Positions 43,673 to 52,128 of a DNA stretch of 64,000 nucleotides are shown here, piece after piece; position 1 is the stretch's first letter; the number at the start of each line of letters is the position of its first letter. The DNA is taken from contig JAGVMV010000040.1 of assembly GCA_020053595.1 (NCBI GenBank), positions 26,053-90,052 of the forward strand, given 5' to 3'. Source of the stretch: Thermoleophilia bacterium (GTDB taxonomy: Bacteria > Actinomycetota > Thermoleophilia > BMS3ABIN01). The translations under genes were made by a program, and so were the position numbers. Below the pieces are notes generated by a model. The model was not told where the DNA came from. It did not search any database and was given only the letters and a program-made list of their open reading frames with translations.

Positions 43673-45319
43673 TTAGAGTTCGATGTCGAAGTCCATGTCG
43701 GCCATCTTGCGATTGGCCATGTAGTTCACGAACCTGGCGGATATGTAAGCGCCCACGCCCATGCCGATGAAGAACAGCCAGCCGCCGGGGCTGCCGAAGG
43801 CGGCGCGGGTATAGAAAGCGCCGATGTTGCAACCGAGGGCGATTCGCGAGCCGATACCCATGATCGTACCGCCGAGGACCGCGTAAAAGAACAGCTCGCG
43901 GGTCGGGAATTTCCATTTGAACTCACGGTTCCAGAGCGCCAGGAACGAGGCACCCAGGATCAGGCCGAAGGAGAGCAGAAGCGCCGGGCTGTGCCAGGGC
44001 TTCGGCAGGGCGTTGTAGCCGCCGAAGTAACGGTTGCCGTTCACGTCCTGATCCGGAGGCAGCTGCTCCTGGATTTTGGCGGGTAAGGACGAATCAGTGT
44101 TGTAGTGAGGCGTCTTCAGGTCTACTGGCAAGACGCCATCGATGATCCATCCCGCGAACATGGCTTCCTGGGTGGTGATGTACCAGTAGCCGGGGTCGAA
44201 CATGGTGGCGCCGGTGCCGGCGATCTGCTGGCCCTGCTGGTTCTTCTTGGGCTGCGCGGCTTCGCCGGGATCAGCGGCAGGCCAGCTGCTCGGCCGGTTA
44301 TTAGCATTCTGAGGATTAGCCGTGAGGCTGGAGCCGTCGGGATTCATGCCGAAGATCTGCCCGAAGTTTCCGGTCTGCTCGAGGATGGCAGCCGAGTCGC
44401 CCTGCGGATGACCGAATTCATATTTGTCCCTCATCCAGCTCATCGTGAATACCTGGATAGCAGCGACGATGCCCAGAAGTACCGCCGCGATGGTTGTGCG
44501 TTTGGAAGAGCTGATCATGGATATGAAACCGGCGACATCATCGCTGAAACCGGTTTTGACTTCGCTGCCATCGGCGCTTTTGACCATCTCGGCCTTGCGG
44601 CGGCTGAGGAAGCCCTTGCGTACGACGATCACATACACGCCGATCATGAGGATGCCCGCGATCAGGATCGTATTGAGAAATGAATTGGCGATCAGGTTCT
44701 GGATAAAGCTGGCGTGGCTGCCTTCTTGAATACCGAATATCTCGGTCGAAAGCACGAACTGGGGCCAGTGCCAGGTATCGGGAGTAGCCGCGGCGACTGC
44801 GTTGGGTCCGGTCAGGTGCAACGCGTCCATCATTGGATCGAAGAACGGCATGGTGACGAAGATCGCCTGCGCGAAAGAGAGCGAGAGCAGCACCGTCAGG
44901 GAGATCATGTTTCCTTCACCAGTCTTGTAGAGCGAGCCGGTCGCGCAACCACCGGCGAAGACCATGCCCAGCCCGAAGATCAGGCCGCCGATGAGCTCGT
45001 GGGGCCCGATAGGAGAGGGGTGGTAGAAAGTAGGATATTTTATGAACAGCCAGGCGGAGATGATGCTGAGAGTCATCAGTCCGATCATGATGCCGACGAA
45101 CATGCGCGGCACCTTGACCATGATCAGATCGCGCCAGGCCGAGGCGAAGCAGAAACGGCCGTACTGCTGCAGCACACCGTAAAGAAAACCGAACCACAAA
45201 TAGGCCACAATATAAACGTATACCGACGAGGCCTGGATATACAGTAACGAAAGAATAAACAGGAACCCGACAACACAAACCGCATAAATCTTGTTACGCT
45301 CTTTTTTGGCTTCTGCCAT
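43673..45319 (-). CDS. yeeE: YeeE/YedE-family sulfur (thiosulfate) transporter
   Basis: A 548-residue protein with about twelve membrane segments in two halves. Each half has the family cysteine motifs: QQYGRFCFASAWRD and FAGGCATGSLYKTGEGN in the first, GSRIALGCNIGAFYTRAAFGSPGGW in the second. In YeeE the cysteines guide thiosulfate through the membrane. Between the halves is a long hydrophilic stretch (about residues 250-440, Asn/Pro/Gln-rich), longer than in short YeeE proteins. The ATG at 45319 has GGAGGAG upstream; a longer frame to 45361 has no support. Expected to supply sulfur to TusA. Confidence 0.92.
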   Translation of the reverse strand: MAEAKKERNKIYAVCVVGFLFILSLLYIQASSVYVYIVAYLWFGFLYGVLQQYGRFCFASAWRDLIMVKVPRMFVGIMIGLMTLSIISAWLFIKYPTFYHPSPIGPHELIGGLIFGLGMVFAGGCATGSLYKTGEGNMISLTVLLSLSFAQAIFVTMPFFDPMMDALHLTGPNAVAAATPDTWHWPQFVLSTEIFGIQEGSHASFIQNLIANSFLNTILIAGILMIGVYVIVVRKGFLSRRKAEMVKSADGSEVKTGFSDDVAGFISMISSSKRTTIAAVLLGIVAAIQVFTMSWMRDKYEFGHPQGDSAAILEQTGNFGQIFGMNPDGSSLTANPQNANNRPSSWPAADPGEAAQPKKNQQGQQIAGTGATMFDPGYWYITTQEAMFAGWIIDGVLPVDLKTPHYNTDSSLPAKIQEQLPPDQDVNGNRYFGGYNALPKPWHSPALLLSFGLILGASFLALWNREFKWKFPTRELFFYAVLGGTIMGIGSRIALGCNIGAFYTRAAFGSPGGWLFFIGMGVGAYISARFVNYMANRKMADMDFDIEL

Positions 45320-45695
45320 GTCACTCCTCCTCAAAACTTCTGTTTGCCGCCAGATAACCAACAGTCCTGCTGTCTCAACGGATGAGATGCCGGGGCATCG
45401 TCCGGGAATACGAGGTCATGCTCCATCCAGACCCGCTGGAGTCGTTGCCTGCCCATTCCAAACCGTAAGCATCCTGGTCGAAGATGGGAAGATCAGAACA
45501 GGCTTTGTGGCATGGGGAAGAGAACCGTGAAAACCTCCACCCGTTTTCGCCCTGCCGTCGCCCGTATGCCCCCATCTCCTCGTAGTTCTATTTCTCCGAG
45601 CGGCGACGAAGTAATTAAAAACATGAAATCGGGAGGCTGTCAAGACGGCGGCGCCTATTATTGCGCTCGGTCCTTAAAGCAGCTAACCTTGAGTC
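45320..45695. other. divergent intergenic region between yeeE and ctpA
   Basis: This 376-base stretch contains no convincing gene. On the plus strand at its end lies TTGCGC (45661-45666), 17 bp, TAACCT (45684-45689), six bases before the ctpA ATG. On the minus side TTGAGA and TTATCT 15 bp apart could serve yeeE but are weak. CTCA/TGAG palindromic pieces near 45371-45383 were the only other feature noticed. Confidence 0.5.
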
Positions 45696-46880
45696 ATGCC
45701 ACGCTTTTTCAGGGGATTCTTCATTACGCTGGCGATCTCGGTTGCCTTCCTGTCCGGCATCTACTTTGGCGGACATTACTACCGGTTATCGCCATTGCTC
45801 AACATTTTCCCGGCCTCGGTTCGCGACGCTTTCTTCCCGGGGGACAACACGCTGCAGCTCGAACGGGAGATCGAGGGCATCCTCCAGGAGGGCTTTTATC
45901 AGCCCGTTGACCAGTCCACCCTGGAGAACGGCGCCATGGAAGGAATGGTGACCAGCCTGAATGACCCTTATACCACTTATTTCTCCCCCGACGATTATCG
46001 CTTGTTTAACGATCATTCCAACGGGCAGTTCACCGGGATCGGCGTGCTGATGGAGCAGAAGGTCGAGAATTTAACCGTGGTGCAGGTATTTGAAAACTCG
46101 CCGGCCCAGGAATCGGGCGTTCAGTCGGGCGATATCATCATAGCGGTCGATGGCAAACCCGTTCAGAGCATGACGGAAGAAGAAACATCGGGGCTCATCC
46201 GTGGGCCAGAGGGAACAACGGTGACGCTGAAGGTGTTACGCGGCGCCGCTGAGCTGGAGTTCATGATGACGAGACGGGCCATTGAGCTGCCGATCGTCAC
46301 CGAAAAGATGATCGACGCCGGCACCCGTAAAATCGGCTACGTTCGCCTCGACCAGTTTTCACTGGACTCGGGCATGAAGCTGAGGGGTGCGGTGGACAAG
46401 CTGGTGGGTGAGGGCGCCGAGGGCATCATCCTCGACCTGAGGAACAACGGCGGCGGGCTGCTGGACGAATCCATCAATGTCGCCAGCAATTTCATCCAGG
46501 ATGGCCCAATCGTATCGGTGGTCGGCCGCGATGGCGAAAGCCAGGCTTACAGCGCCCGCGGTGACGCCAACGAAACCATTCCGCTGGCGCTGCTGATCAA
46601 CGGCTATAGCGCCAGCGCCTCGGAGATCGTAGCCGGCGCTATCAAGGACGACGCCCGCGGCAGGCTCGTCGGCCAGACGACCTTTGGCAAGGGCGTGGTG
46701 CAGAGTATCGTGCCGCTCAGTAACGGCGGCGGGCTCAAGTACACGGCGGGTAGCTACTTCACGCCGAAGGGGATCGACATCAACAAGATCGGTATCGAGC
46801 CGGATATCCCGGTCGTGGACGATCCGGCGACCCCGGCGGACGAGGTGCTGGATCGGGCCGTTGCCGAACTTGCCCGTTGA
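45696..46880 (+). CDS. ctpA: S41-family C-terminal processing peptidase
   Basis: A 394-residue exported protease. Residues 8-25 form a signal anchor; a PDZ domain lies near 110-190 (FTGIGVLMEQ, ENSPAQESGVQSGDIIIAVDG) and the S41 domain follows, with the serine in LINGYSASASEIVAGAI and the lysine in TTFGKGVVQ. It trims or degrades exported proteins at unstructured C-termini. There is no Shine-Dalgarno sequence before the ATG; a -10-like TAACCT ends six bases upstream, suggesting a leaderless message. Its position after ftsEX is usual. Confidence 0.95.
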   Translation: MPRFFRGFFITLAISVAFLSGIYFGGHYYRLSPLLNIFPASVRDAFFPGDNTLQLEREIEGILQEGFYQPVDQSTLENGAMEGMVTSLNDPYTTYFSPDDYRLFNDHSNGQFTGIGVLMEQKVENLTVVQVFENSPAQESGVQSGDIIIAVDGKPVQSMTEEETSGLIRGPEGTTVTLKVLRGAAELEFMMTRRAIELPIVTEKMIDAGTRKIGYVRLDQFSLDSGMKLRGAVDKLVGEGAEGIILDLRNNGGGLLDESINVASNFIQDGPIVSVVGRDGESQAYSARGDANETIPLALLINGYSASASEIVAGAIKDDARGRLVGQTTFGKGVVQSIVPLSNGGGLKYTAGSYFTPKGIDINKIGIEPDIPVVDDPATPADEVLDRAVAELAR

Positions 46881-46943
46881 CCGGTCGGATCAGGTTCATT
46901 ACCGACCGCGTCCCAGTGGCTAAGCGAAACTGAACAACTGACC

Positions 46944-48824
46944 ATGGCCAAAAATTCCCAAACCCGCCCCTCCGGACCCTTCGTTGCCGTCATCACCAAA
47001 AGCGGCAAGATCTACCGCGCCGATCCGATCTTTGAAAATGCCAAGGAAATCTTTGTCGGGCACAAGGCCCTGCATGGCACGCGCCCGGGCGAGCTGGCCG
47101 TGCTGCGGCCGGATGGCCGCGGCCGTGGCGAGGTAATCAAGCGGCTGGGCAAGGCGGGCTCGCTCAAGGTGCTCATGGAGGGCATCCTCACTTATTATGA
47201 GGTACCGCGAGGGTTTTCACCGGCGGCGCTGGAAGAGGCGGAAGCCCAGGCGACGCTGGCCTCCAGGCAGGACGGCGACCGGCGTGACCTTACCGGCCTG
47301 GTCTCCTTCACCATCGATCCCGATGAGGCCAGAGACTTTGATGACGCGATCTCACTGCTGGACGGTCCCGGTGAGGGCGAGGTCACCCTGTATGTGCACA
47401 TCGCCGATGTGAGCTATTTTGTGCCGGCCGGCTCGGCGGTGGACCGCGAGGCGCAAAAAAAGGCCTGTAGCGTCTATATGCCAGTGGCCGTCGAGCCGAT
47501 GCTGCCGCCGAAGCTCTCGAGCGACGCCTGTAGCCTCCGTCCCGGCCGCGACCGCAAATGCGTGACGGTGGAAATGGTTTATAAAACTGGAGCCGCCTTA
47601 TCGCCGAATTTACTGCTTCCGGAGAAGGTCCGCTTCTATCGCAGCACGATCCGCAGCCGCCGCCGGCTGACTTACAACGAGGTAGATGATTTCTTTGAGG
47701 GTACCGTCGGGCTGAGCGAGGCCGGTGATGAGGGTTCAACCGGGCTGAGCGAGGCCGGTGAAATGCTGGAGCCGGAACCGAGAGGGAGTGACGAAACGGC
47801 CGGCCAGAGAGAGACCGGCGGCAGCGACGCGGCCGGCCTGGAAAAGCTCCTCATCCGCTGCCGTCAACTGGCGGACGGCCTGCGCCAGGCCAGGTACGAC
47901 CGTGGCGCTCTAAACATTCAAACCTTTGAACCCGAGTTCCGGCTAGCCGATGATGGCGGTGTTATCGGGGTGCGTCCGCGCCCGCAATCGGAATCACACG
48001 CGCTGATCGAGGAGTTCATGATCGCCGCCAACGAAGCGGTAGCGCGGCATCTCGAGCGGCGCCGGGGCGATTGCATCTACCGGGTGCACGAAAAACCCGA
48101 TGCCGCTGCAGTGGATACGCTCTTCGACCTCCTGGAAGATCTGGGTGTACCAACTCCGTCCTTTTCCCTGGCGCACGGGACCCCGGAGAAGGCCGGCCAG
48201 GCCATCCGCGACCTTTTGCGGTCGCTGCCGGATGTGCTCACCGAACAGCAGCGGGACCGTTCGGTCTTCGGCGAGATCGTCCTGCGCTCGCTCAAGCAGG
48301 CGCGCTATTACGAGGACAACCTCGGCCACTTCGGCCTGGCCTCGGAAGCCTACCTGCATTTCACCTCGCCGATCCGTCGCTATCCCGACCTGGTTGTGCA
48401 CCGGGCGCTTCTACGCGAGCTGCATCTGGAGGACTTTAGCAGCAACCGCCTGGAGCTTGCCGAGGTGGCGGAGCTCAGTTCCGGAAACGAGCGCCGCGCC
48501 TCCCTGGTGGAGCGCACCGCCGACGACATTGTTCTGGCATTTCTGCTCGACCGGCTGCTTTATCTGGAGGGATGGGACAGGATTTTCGAGGGCGAGGTCG
48601 TCAGCGTGATACCGTCGGGCCTGTTCGTGCGCTTCGAGGATTGCTACGAAGGCTACGTGCCCGCTCGCAGCCTGCGGGGTGACTATTACGCGTTGAGCGA
48701 CAAGGGCAGCGCCCTTGTCGGGCGGCGCTCGGGCCGCCCCTACCGGCTGGGAGACCGCATGACCATCAGAGTGGTGCGCATCGACAAGCTGCGGGGGAAA
48801 GTGGAGCTGGAGCTGGCCAGGTAG
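46944..48824 (+). CDS. rnr: ribonuclease R-type 3'-5' exoribonuclease
   Basis: A 626-residue RNB-domain nuclease. Cold-shock-like N-terminus (about 1-95), then the catalytic RNB domain with FTIDPDEARDFDDAISL (metal-binding aspartates, near 125-140), HIADVSYFV, LPPKLSSDACSLRPGRDR, and the late ALIEEFMIAANEAVA and HFTSPIRRYPDLVVHR; a C-terminal S1 domain (FEGEVVSVIPSGLFVRFEDCYEGYV). Odd: a Gly/Glu-rich insert of some 45 residues around 255-300 inside the RNB domain derives partly from a perfect 21-bp DNA repeat. Degrades structured RNA and works with SmpB/tmRNA, encoded downstream. Confidence 0.93.
   Translation: MAKNSQTRPSGPFVAVITKSGKIYRADPIFENAKEIFVGHKALHGTRPGELAVLRPDGRGRGEVIKRLGKAGSLKVLMEGILTYYEVPRGFSPAALEEAEAQATLASRQDGDRRDLTGLVSFTIDPDEARDFDDAISLLDGPGEGEVTLYVHIADVSYFVPAGSAVDREAQKKACSVYMPVAVEPMLPPKLSSDACSLRPGRDRKCVTVEMVYKTGAALSPNLLLPEKVRFYRSTIRSRRRLTYNEVDDFFEGTVGLSEAGDEGSTGLSEAGEMLEPEPRGSDETAGQRETGGSDAAGLEKLLIRCRQLADGLRQARYDRGALNIQTFEPEFRLADDGGVIGVRPRPQSESHALIEEFMIAANEAVARHLERRRGDCIYRVHEKPDAAAVDTLFDLLEDLGVPTPSFSLAHGTPEKAGQAIRDLLRSLPDVLTEQQRDRSVFGEIVLRSLKQARYYEDNLGHFGLASEAYLHFTSPIRRYPDLVVHRALLRELHLEDFSSNRLELAEVAELSSGNERRASLVERTADDIVLAFLLDRLLYLEGWDRIFEGEVVSVIPSGLFVRFEDCYEGYVPARSLRGDYYALSDKGSALVGRRSGRPYRLGDRMTIRVVRIDKLRGKVELELAR
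47708..47761 (+). repeat. 21-bp perfect direct repeat inside rnr
   Basis: CGGGCTGAGCGAGGCCGGTGA occurs at 47708-47728 and again at 47741-47761 (33-bp period), encoding GLSEAGDEGST then GLSEAGEMLEP in frame. It lies in the insert of the RNB domain. Confidence 0.9.
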
Positions 48825-48941
48825 GCCGGGCCGGTATCGGTGTAGACCGGAAACGTTCGTTTCCAGCATTTTCTTCAAAGCTGATTGACGATAAATCAGG
48901 AATCATTGGCAACGATCATCCCCGTCGAGGGCTCCAACCGT

Positions 48942-48947
48942 TATAAT
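48942..48947 (+). promoter_or_regulatory. -10 box six bases before smpB
   Basis: A perfect TATAAT sits so that transcription would start at or next to the ATG at 48954. No convincing -35 was found. No ribosome-binding site precedes smpB, in keeping with a leaderless mRNA. Confidence 0.55.
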
Positions 48948-48953
48948 CTTCGC

Positions 48954-49424
48954 ATGCCTCCTCATACAAAACCCATCGCCTCCAACCGCAAGGCCTTCCA
49001 CGACTATTTCATCGAGGACACCTTCGAGGCCGGCATGGAACTCAAGGGCACCGAGGTCAAGTCACTGCGGGCCGGCCGCGCCAACCTCAGGGACAGCTAT
49101 TGCGTCATCAACGATGAAGAGGCCTTCATCGTCGGCCTGCACATCAGCCCCTACGAACAGGGCAATATCCATAATGTGGACCCCGACCGCACCCGCAAGC
49201 TGCTACTGCACAAGCGCGAGATCCGCACGCTGATCGGCAAGACCCAGGAAAAAGGCCTGACGCTGGTTCCCACCAAGCTGTATTTTCGTAATCGCCGCGT
49301 TAAGCTCGAGTTCGGCCTGGCCAAGGGCAAGAAGCTGCACGACAAGCGCCGTTCGCTGGCTGATAAGGAATCCAAAAGAGAGATCGAACGGGGGTTCAGG
49401 GAGCGGCAGAAAGGTGATGCTTGA
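48954..49424 (+). CDS. smpB: SsrA-binding protein SmpB
   Basis: A 156-residue partner of tmRNA: NRKAFHDYFIEDTFEAGMELKGTEVKSLRAGRANLRDSY, then ISPYEQGNIHNVDPDRTRKLLLHKREI, GLTLVPTKLYF and the basic tail KGKKLHDKRRSLADKESKREIERG, which threads the mRNA channel. Start ATG 48954 is chosen because MPPHTKPIASNRKA is the family N-terminus; an upstream in-frame ATG adds an unrelated 23 residues. The tmRNA gene is 2.3 kb downstream. Confidence 0.97.
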   Translation: MPPHTKPIASNRKAFHDYFIEDTFEAGMELKGTEVKSLRAGRANLRDSYCVINDEEAFIVGLHISPYEQGNIHNVDPDRTRKLLLHKREIRTLIGKTQEKGLTLVPTKLYFRNRRVKLEFGLAKGKKLHDKRRSLADKESKREIERGFRERQKGDA

Positions 49425-49654
49425 GGCTGTTCCGTCTTCGCTAAATTAACCTTTTTAATTGACAATCTTCTGATTGCGGCATACCGTGACTTCCATAAGA
49501 AGACGTTTAATCATAGCGGGCTGGCCATCGGAGGATCCGGTTCATTCACGGGTAAAAGGCACTACCAAGGTTGAGTTTGCCGCTGGATGAGAAGGGTGAC
49601 ATCGAGCTCGAGCTTGCTTCCAGCTAAGCGATGGAGTGCAGCCCATTCTGACCA

Positions 49655-49897
49655 ATGAGTGATAATCCTCAACAGAATAACGGCAAGAGCGGCCTAAGGC
49701 GGTTCCTGTCGATAGCCGTCGGAGCGCCGCTGCTCGCATTCGGCCTGATAATACTTTTGGGCGCGGTGGTCAGGTTTGCCGGCGGTGATTTAAAATTGCC
49801 GCTTTCGACTTATGTGGCCGCGATCCTGTTCGGCGGCGTGCTGCCCACCGCTTTGGGTTTTTTCCTTATCTATAAAGGCTTCAAAAAGGACCAATAA
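49655..49897 (+). CDS. small two-helix membrane protein
   Basis: An 80-residue protein with a hydrophilic N-terminus (SDNPQQNNGKSG) and two hydrophobic segments (about 20-42 and 52-74), ending in KGFKKDQ. No family recognised. The 230 bases before it, after smpB, contain TTGACA (49459-49464) without a good -10 and a short frame ending KGDIELELASS; I do not call a gene there. Confidence 0.55.
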   Translation: MSDNPQQNNGKSGLRRFLSIAVGAPLLAFGLIILLGAVVRFAGGDLKLPLSTYVAAILFGGVLPTALGFFLIYKGFKKDQ

Positions 49898-49970
49898 GGG
49901 GGCAATCCGCTTCATCTGAAGCAGGCGCGGTTCACAGTAAGCTAGTTTAACGGCCGAAAGGAGAGTCGCA

Positions 49971-50189
49971 ATGGCGGTATTCTGGTTCAGCACGTTTTTT
50001 ATTTCTCTTGGTTTTCTGATCGCCGGCTTGATCAAGCCTTCCTTATTTTCCGGGCTGTTTCGCACTGAATTCACGCGGAAAAAAGCCGGGCTGATCTCCG
50101 GCAGCCTTTTCGTGATCATTTTGATACTGGGGGCGGTTTTCCCGGCAAAAAATAGAGAAAGTAGGAGCTCAGAAGCTACATCCTGCTGA
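49971..50189 (+). CDS. small two-helix membrane protein with a GLIKPS motif
   Basis: A 72-residue protein: hydrophobic AVFWFSTFFISLGFLIAGLIKPS, a basic loop LFRTEFTRKKAGL, then ISGSLFVIILILGAVF and a polar tail. GAAAGGAG precedes the ATG, so translation is likely. Its GGCTTGATCAAGCCTTCCTT segment (50025 on) recurs in altered form at 51550, suggesting a decayed second copy. Function unknown. Confidence 0.55.
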   Translation: MAVFWFSTFFISLGFLIAGLIKPSLFSGLFRTEFTRKKAGLISGSLFVIILILGAVFPAKNRESRSSEATSC

Positions 50190-50293
50190 TCATCGCACTT
50201 GCCACAGGCCGGATCGCCGCGACTTAGGCCGTTTTTGTCGGGCTTTCGGGGAAGCCTCTTTTGCTGGCGGTCTCAGAGGAGAGAGGGTTACTG

Positions 50294-51343
50294 TTAATAA
50301 GACAAGAATTGTTTGACGAAATTGTCTGGGTTTGTCAAATAGTCATAAACTGCCTTATCATTGATTTTTCCGTTGGCGATTATAAAGTTGCGATGATAGG
50401 AGTAGTTGGAATAATCGCCATCCGTATCTCCACCACCCCACCAAAAACATGGCTCTGGTACAACTTGCCAGCTCAAACCAATATGTACGGTATCAGGATT
50501 TTTTATATGCGTTGGAACGATATCGGTTCTGGTCTTGTGAATGATATCGCCTTTACCGTCATTGATATACAAGTCCATGCCCGAACCGGCGGAATAGGAT
50601 ATGACGAAACGCAACCGCTGGCCCGCGATAAACGGAACCTCGCCAGTATCCGTGCTTAACGATGAACCGCTCGTTGAGTAATTATTGAAAAAATACTCGA
50701 ACTTGTCCGCATCACCATTTTCAAAGTTCACGTATTTCAAAACTGGCCCGTTCGGTTCTGCCTCCACCGTATTGGTCTGTGGCGGGGAAGTCGCGCATGC
50801 TACGGAGTTCATCTCATCATAAGCGAGGATAAGGTCATGCGTTGACGCCGCAGGCGACTCAAAAGGAATACCGGAATCAAATCCCATCGTCATGTCAATT
50901 GCCATCCACCAATCGTCAGTCGGCACCCATCCAACTTCAGAGTTGATGATTTGCGCGCAAGCATAATCCTGAAAAGTGAACGGCCTGGCCATCTTCGCCC
51001 AGAAACCCTTTCCCGGCACGAATTCGCCGATGCCATGAATCTCCAGCGCCTTGCCTTGCGGTATCGCAGTACTCATACCTCTATCTAGCGGCGCGACCAG
51101 GCGCTTGACCAAGTTCTCGAATTTATAATTGCCTGTTGGTACCGCCCCGTCCAACTTGGGTGGCTGGGAAGGATCGGATGGGACAGTTCGGGCCGCGTGT
51201 GCTCCGTTTGTATTGGTGGCCGACCCACTGTTATCACATCCGGTCAAAAGAAGAAAACTTGCCGCAGCAACGATGATGCCGGCAATGCATACTCGCAGAA
51301 AAAGTCCTTTTAATCGATTGACTTTTTTTCCTTTGCTTTGCAT
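50294..51343 (-). CDS. putative secreted lipoprotein, AT-rich
   Basis: A 349-residue protein with a signal sequence (NRLKGLFLRVCIAGIIVAAASFLLLTGC, lipobox LTGC). The mature part carries aromatic, Gly- and Asn-rich beta-like sequence (GKALEIHGIGEFVPGKGFWAKMARPFTFQ, EPNGPVLKYVNFENGDADKFEYFFNNY, and CFWWGGGDTDGDYSNYSYHRN), as in extracellular binding domains, but I recognise no family. Base composition is clearly more AT-rich than the flanking smpB and ssrA, and two similar short sequences flank it as direct repeats. An insertion between smpB and ssrA is likely. The chosen ATG lacks a good ribosome site. Confidence 0.65.
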   Translation of the reverse strand: MQSKGKKVNRLKGLFLRVCIAGIIVAAASFLLLTGCDNSGSATNTNGAHAARTVPSDPSQPPKLDGAVPTGNYKFENLVKRLVAPLDRGMSTAIPQGKALEIHGIGEFVPGKGFWAKMARPFTFQDYACAQIINSEVGWVPTDDWWMAIDMTMGFDSGIPFESPAASTHDLILAYDEMNSVACATSPPQTNTVEAEPNGPVLKYVNFENGDADKFEYFFNNYSTSGSSLSTDTGEVPFIAGQRLRFVISYSAGSGMDLYINDGKGDIIHKTRTDIVPTHIKNPDTVHIGLSWQVVPEPCFWWGGGDTDGDYSNYSYHRNFIIANGKINDKAVYDYLTNPDNFVKQFLSY

Positions 51344-51501
51344 TTTGTTTTCTAACCGCCAACTTTCGACTACCGAATTAATAGCATACTGCTCGCCCCT
51401 TGCTCTCATCTTCGTGCGGTATTAACCAACGAAGCCTTAAGCAAGCGTAAATCTATCATTCTGGAATTACGCTTGTAAAGTTCAACTCCCCAAGCAAACC
51501 G

Positions 51502-51600
51502 TTGGGCCGGTATTTTCCATCAGGCCACTGCTTGGGAACCCGTATTGTCGGTTTGATCAAACCTTCCTTTCCCCCCCCGCTGTTTTTCCGGCCGCGTCGG
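51502..51600 (+). pseudogene. probable remnant of the GLIKPS membrane gene
   Basis: The frame LGTRIVGLIKPSF, with DNA GGTTTGATCAAACCTTCCTTT at 51550, aligns with LGFLIAGLIKPSL at 50025; all differences over GLIKPS are silent third-position changes (GGC/GGT, AAG/AAA). After the motif the frame dissolves into a C-rich run. It looks like a truncated paralogue; chance similarity cannot be excluded. Confidence 0.3.
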
Positions 51601-51686
51601 CTACATTCGTCCGCGCATGCGGGTATACTATTAGTGGACGCGAGATCCATATTATCCATCACGATAAGCACCACCCACCTCTTCGT

Positions 51687-52038
51687 GGGGGCGACCTGGT
51701 TTCGACGGGGTCAATCTGGATGGGAGCAGCAAGCCGAGCTTCCGGTGGGCTCGTTAAACTACCGGAAAACTAACTTAAACGCAGACGATAATCTCGCGTT
51801 AGCCGCTTAATTGCGGCTCGTCGTTCCTGCCAAGTCCACGGACGGGGTAACGGCGTCAACTAGTGGACTCAACCGCCGCGGTTGTCTCTCGCCGCGGTTG
51901 GGAAACCTTAGAGAGGCTGGCGGACCGGATCCTGCCTTCGTGGAGCCGGAACGTGAGAACCAAAAGCGAAGGCTAAGCTTGTAGATACTCCCTTTTGGAT
52001 GGCTTCGGACGCGGGTTCGATTCCCGCCGCCTCCACCA
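51687..52038 (+). ncRNA. ssrA: transfer-messenger RNA
   Basis: About 352 bases. The 5' end GGGGGCGACCTGGTTTCGACGG is the tmRNA signature; GGGGGCG pairs with CGCCTCC at the 3' end (with one G-U), after a T-arm GCGGGTTCGATTCCCGC, and CCA is encoded. The reading frame resumes at GCA (51781) and encodes the tag ADDNLALAA followed by TAA (51808-51810), one codon shorter than E. coli's ANDENYALAA. The tag ends in the LAA degron recognised by ClpXP-type proteases. Confidence 0.97.
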
Positions 52039-52128
52039 CTATCAAGGCTTTTCGACAAAGGGAGTGGTAAACGACGGTGCCGCCGCTGATAAAGATAAAT
52101 ATGGCAGAGCCCGCGGCGGTGATTCCGT

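Noticed and set aside
49567..49626. A frame ending LDEKGDIELELASS, similar to the RNase R end (GKVELELAR)
   Set aside because: The similarity spans under ten residues and lies in a stretch with no start signals; probably chance.
52000..52038. A tRNA-like T-arm and CCA end
   Set aside because: It is the 3' half of tmRNA and not a separate tRNA gene; no tRNA was recognised elsewhere in the window.
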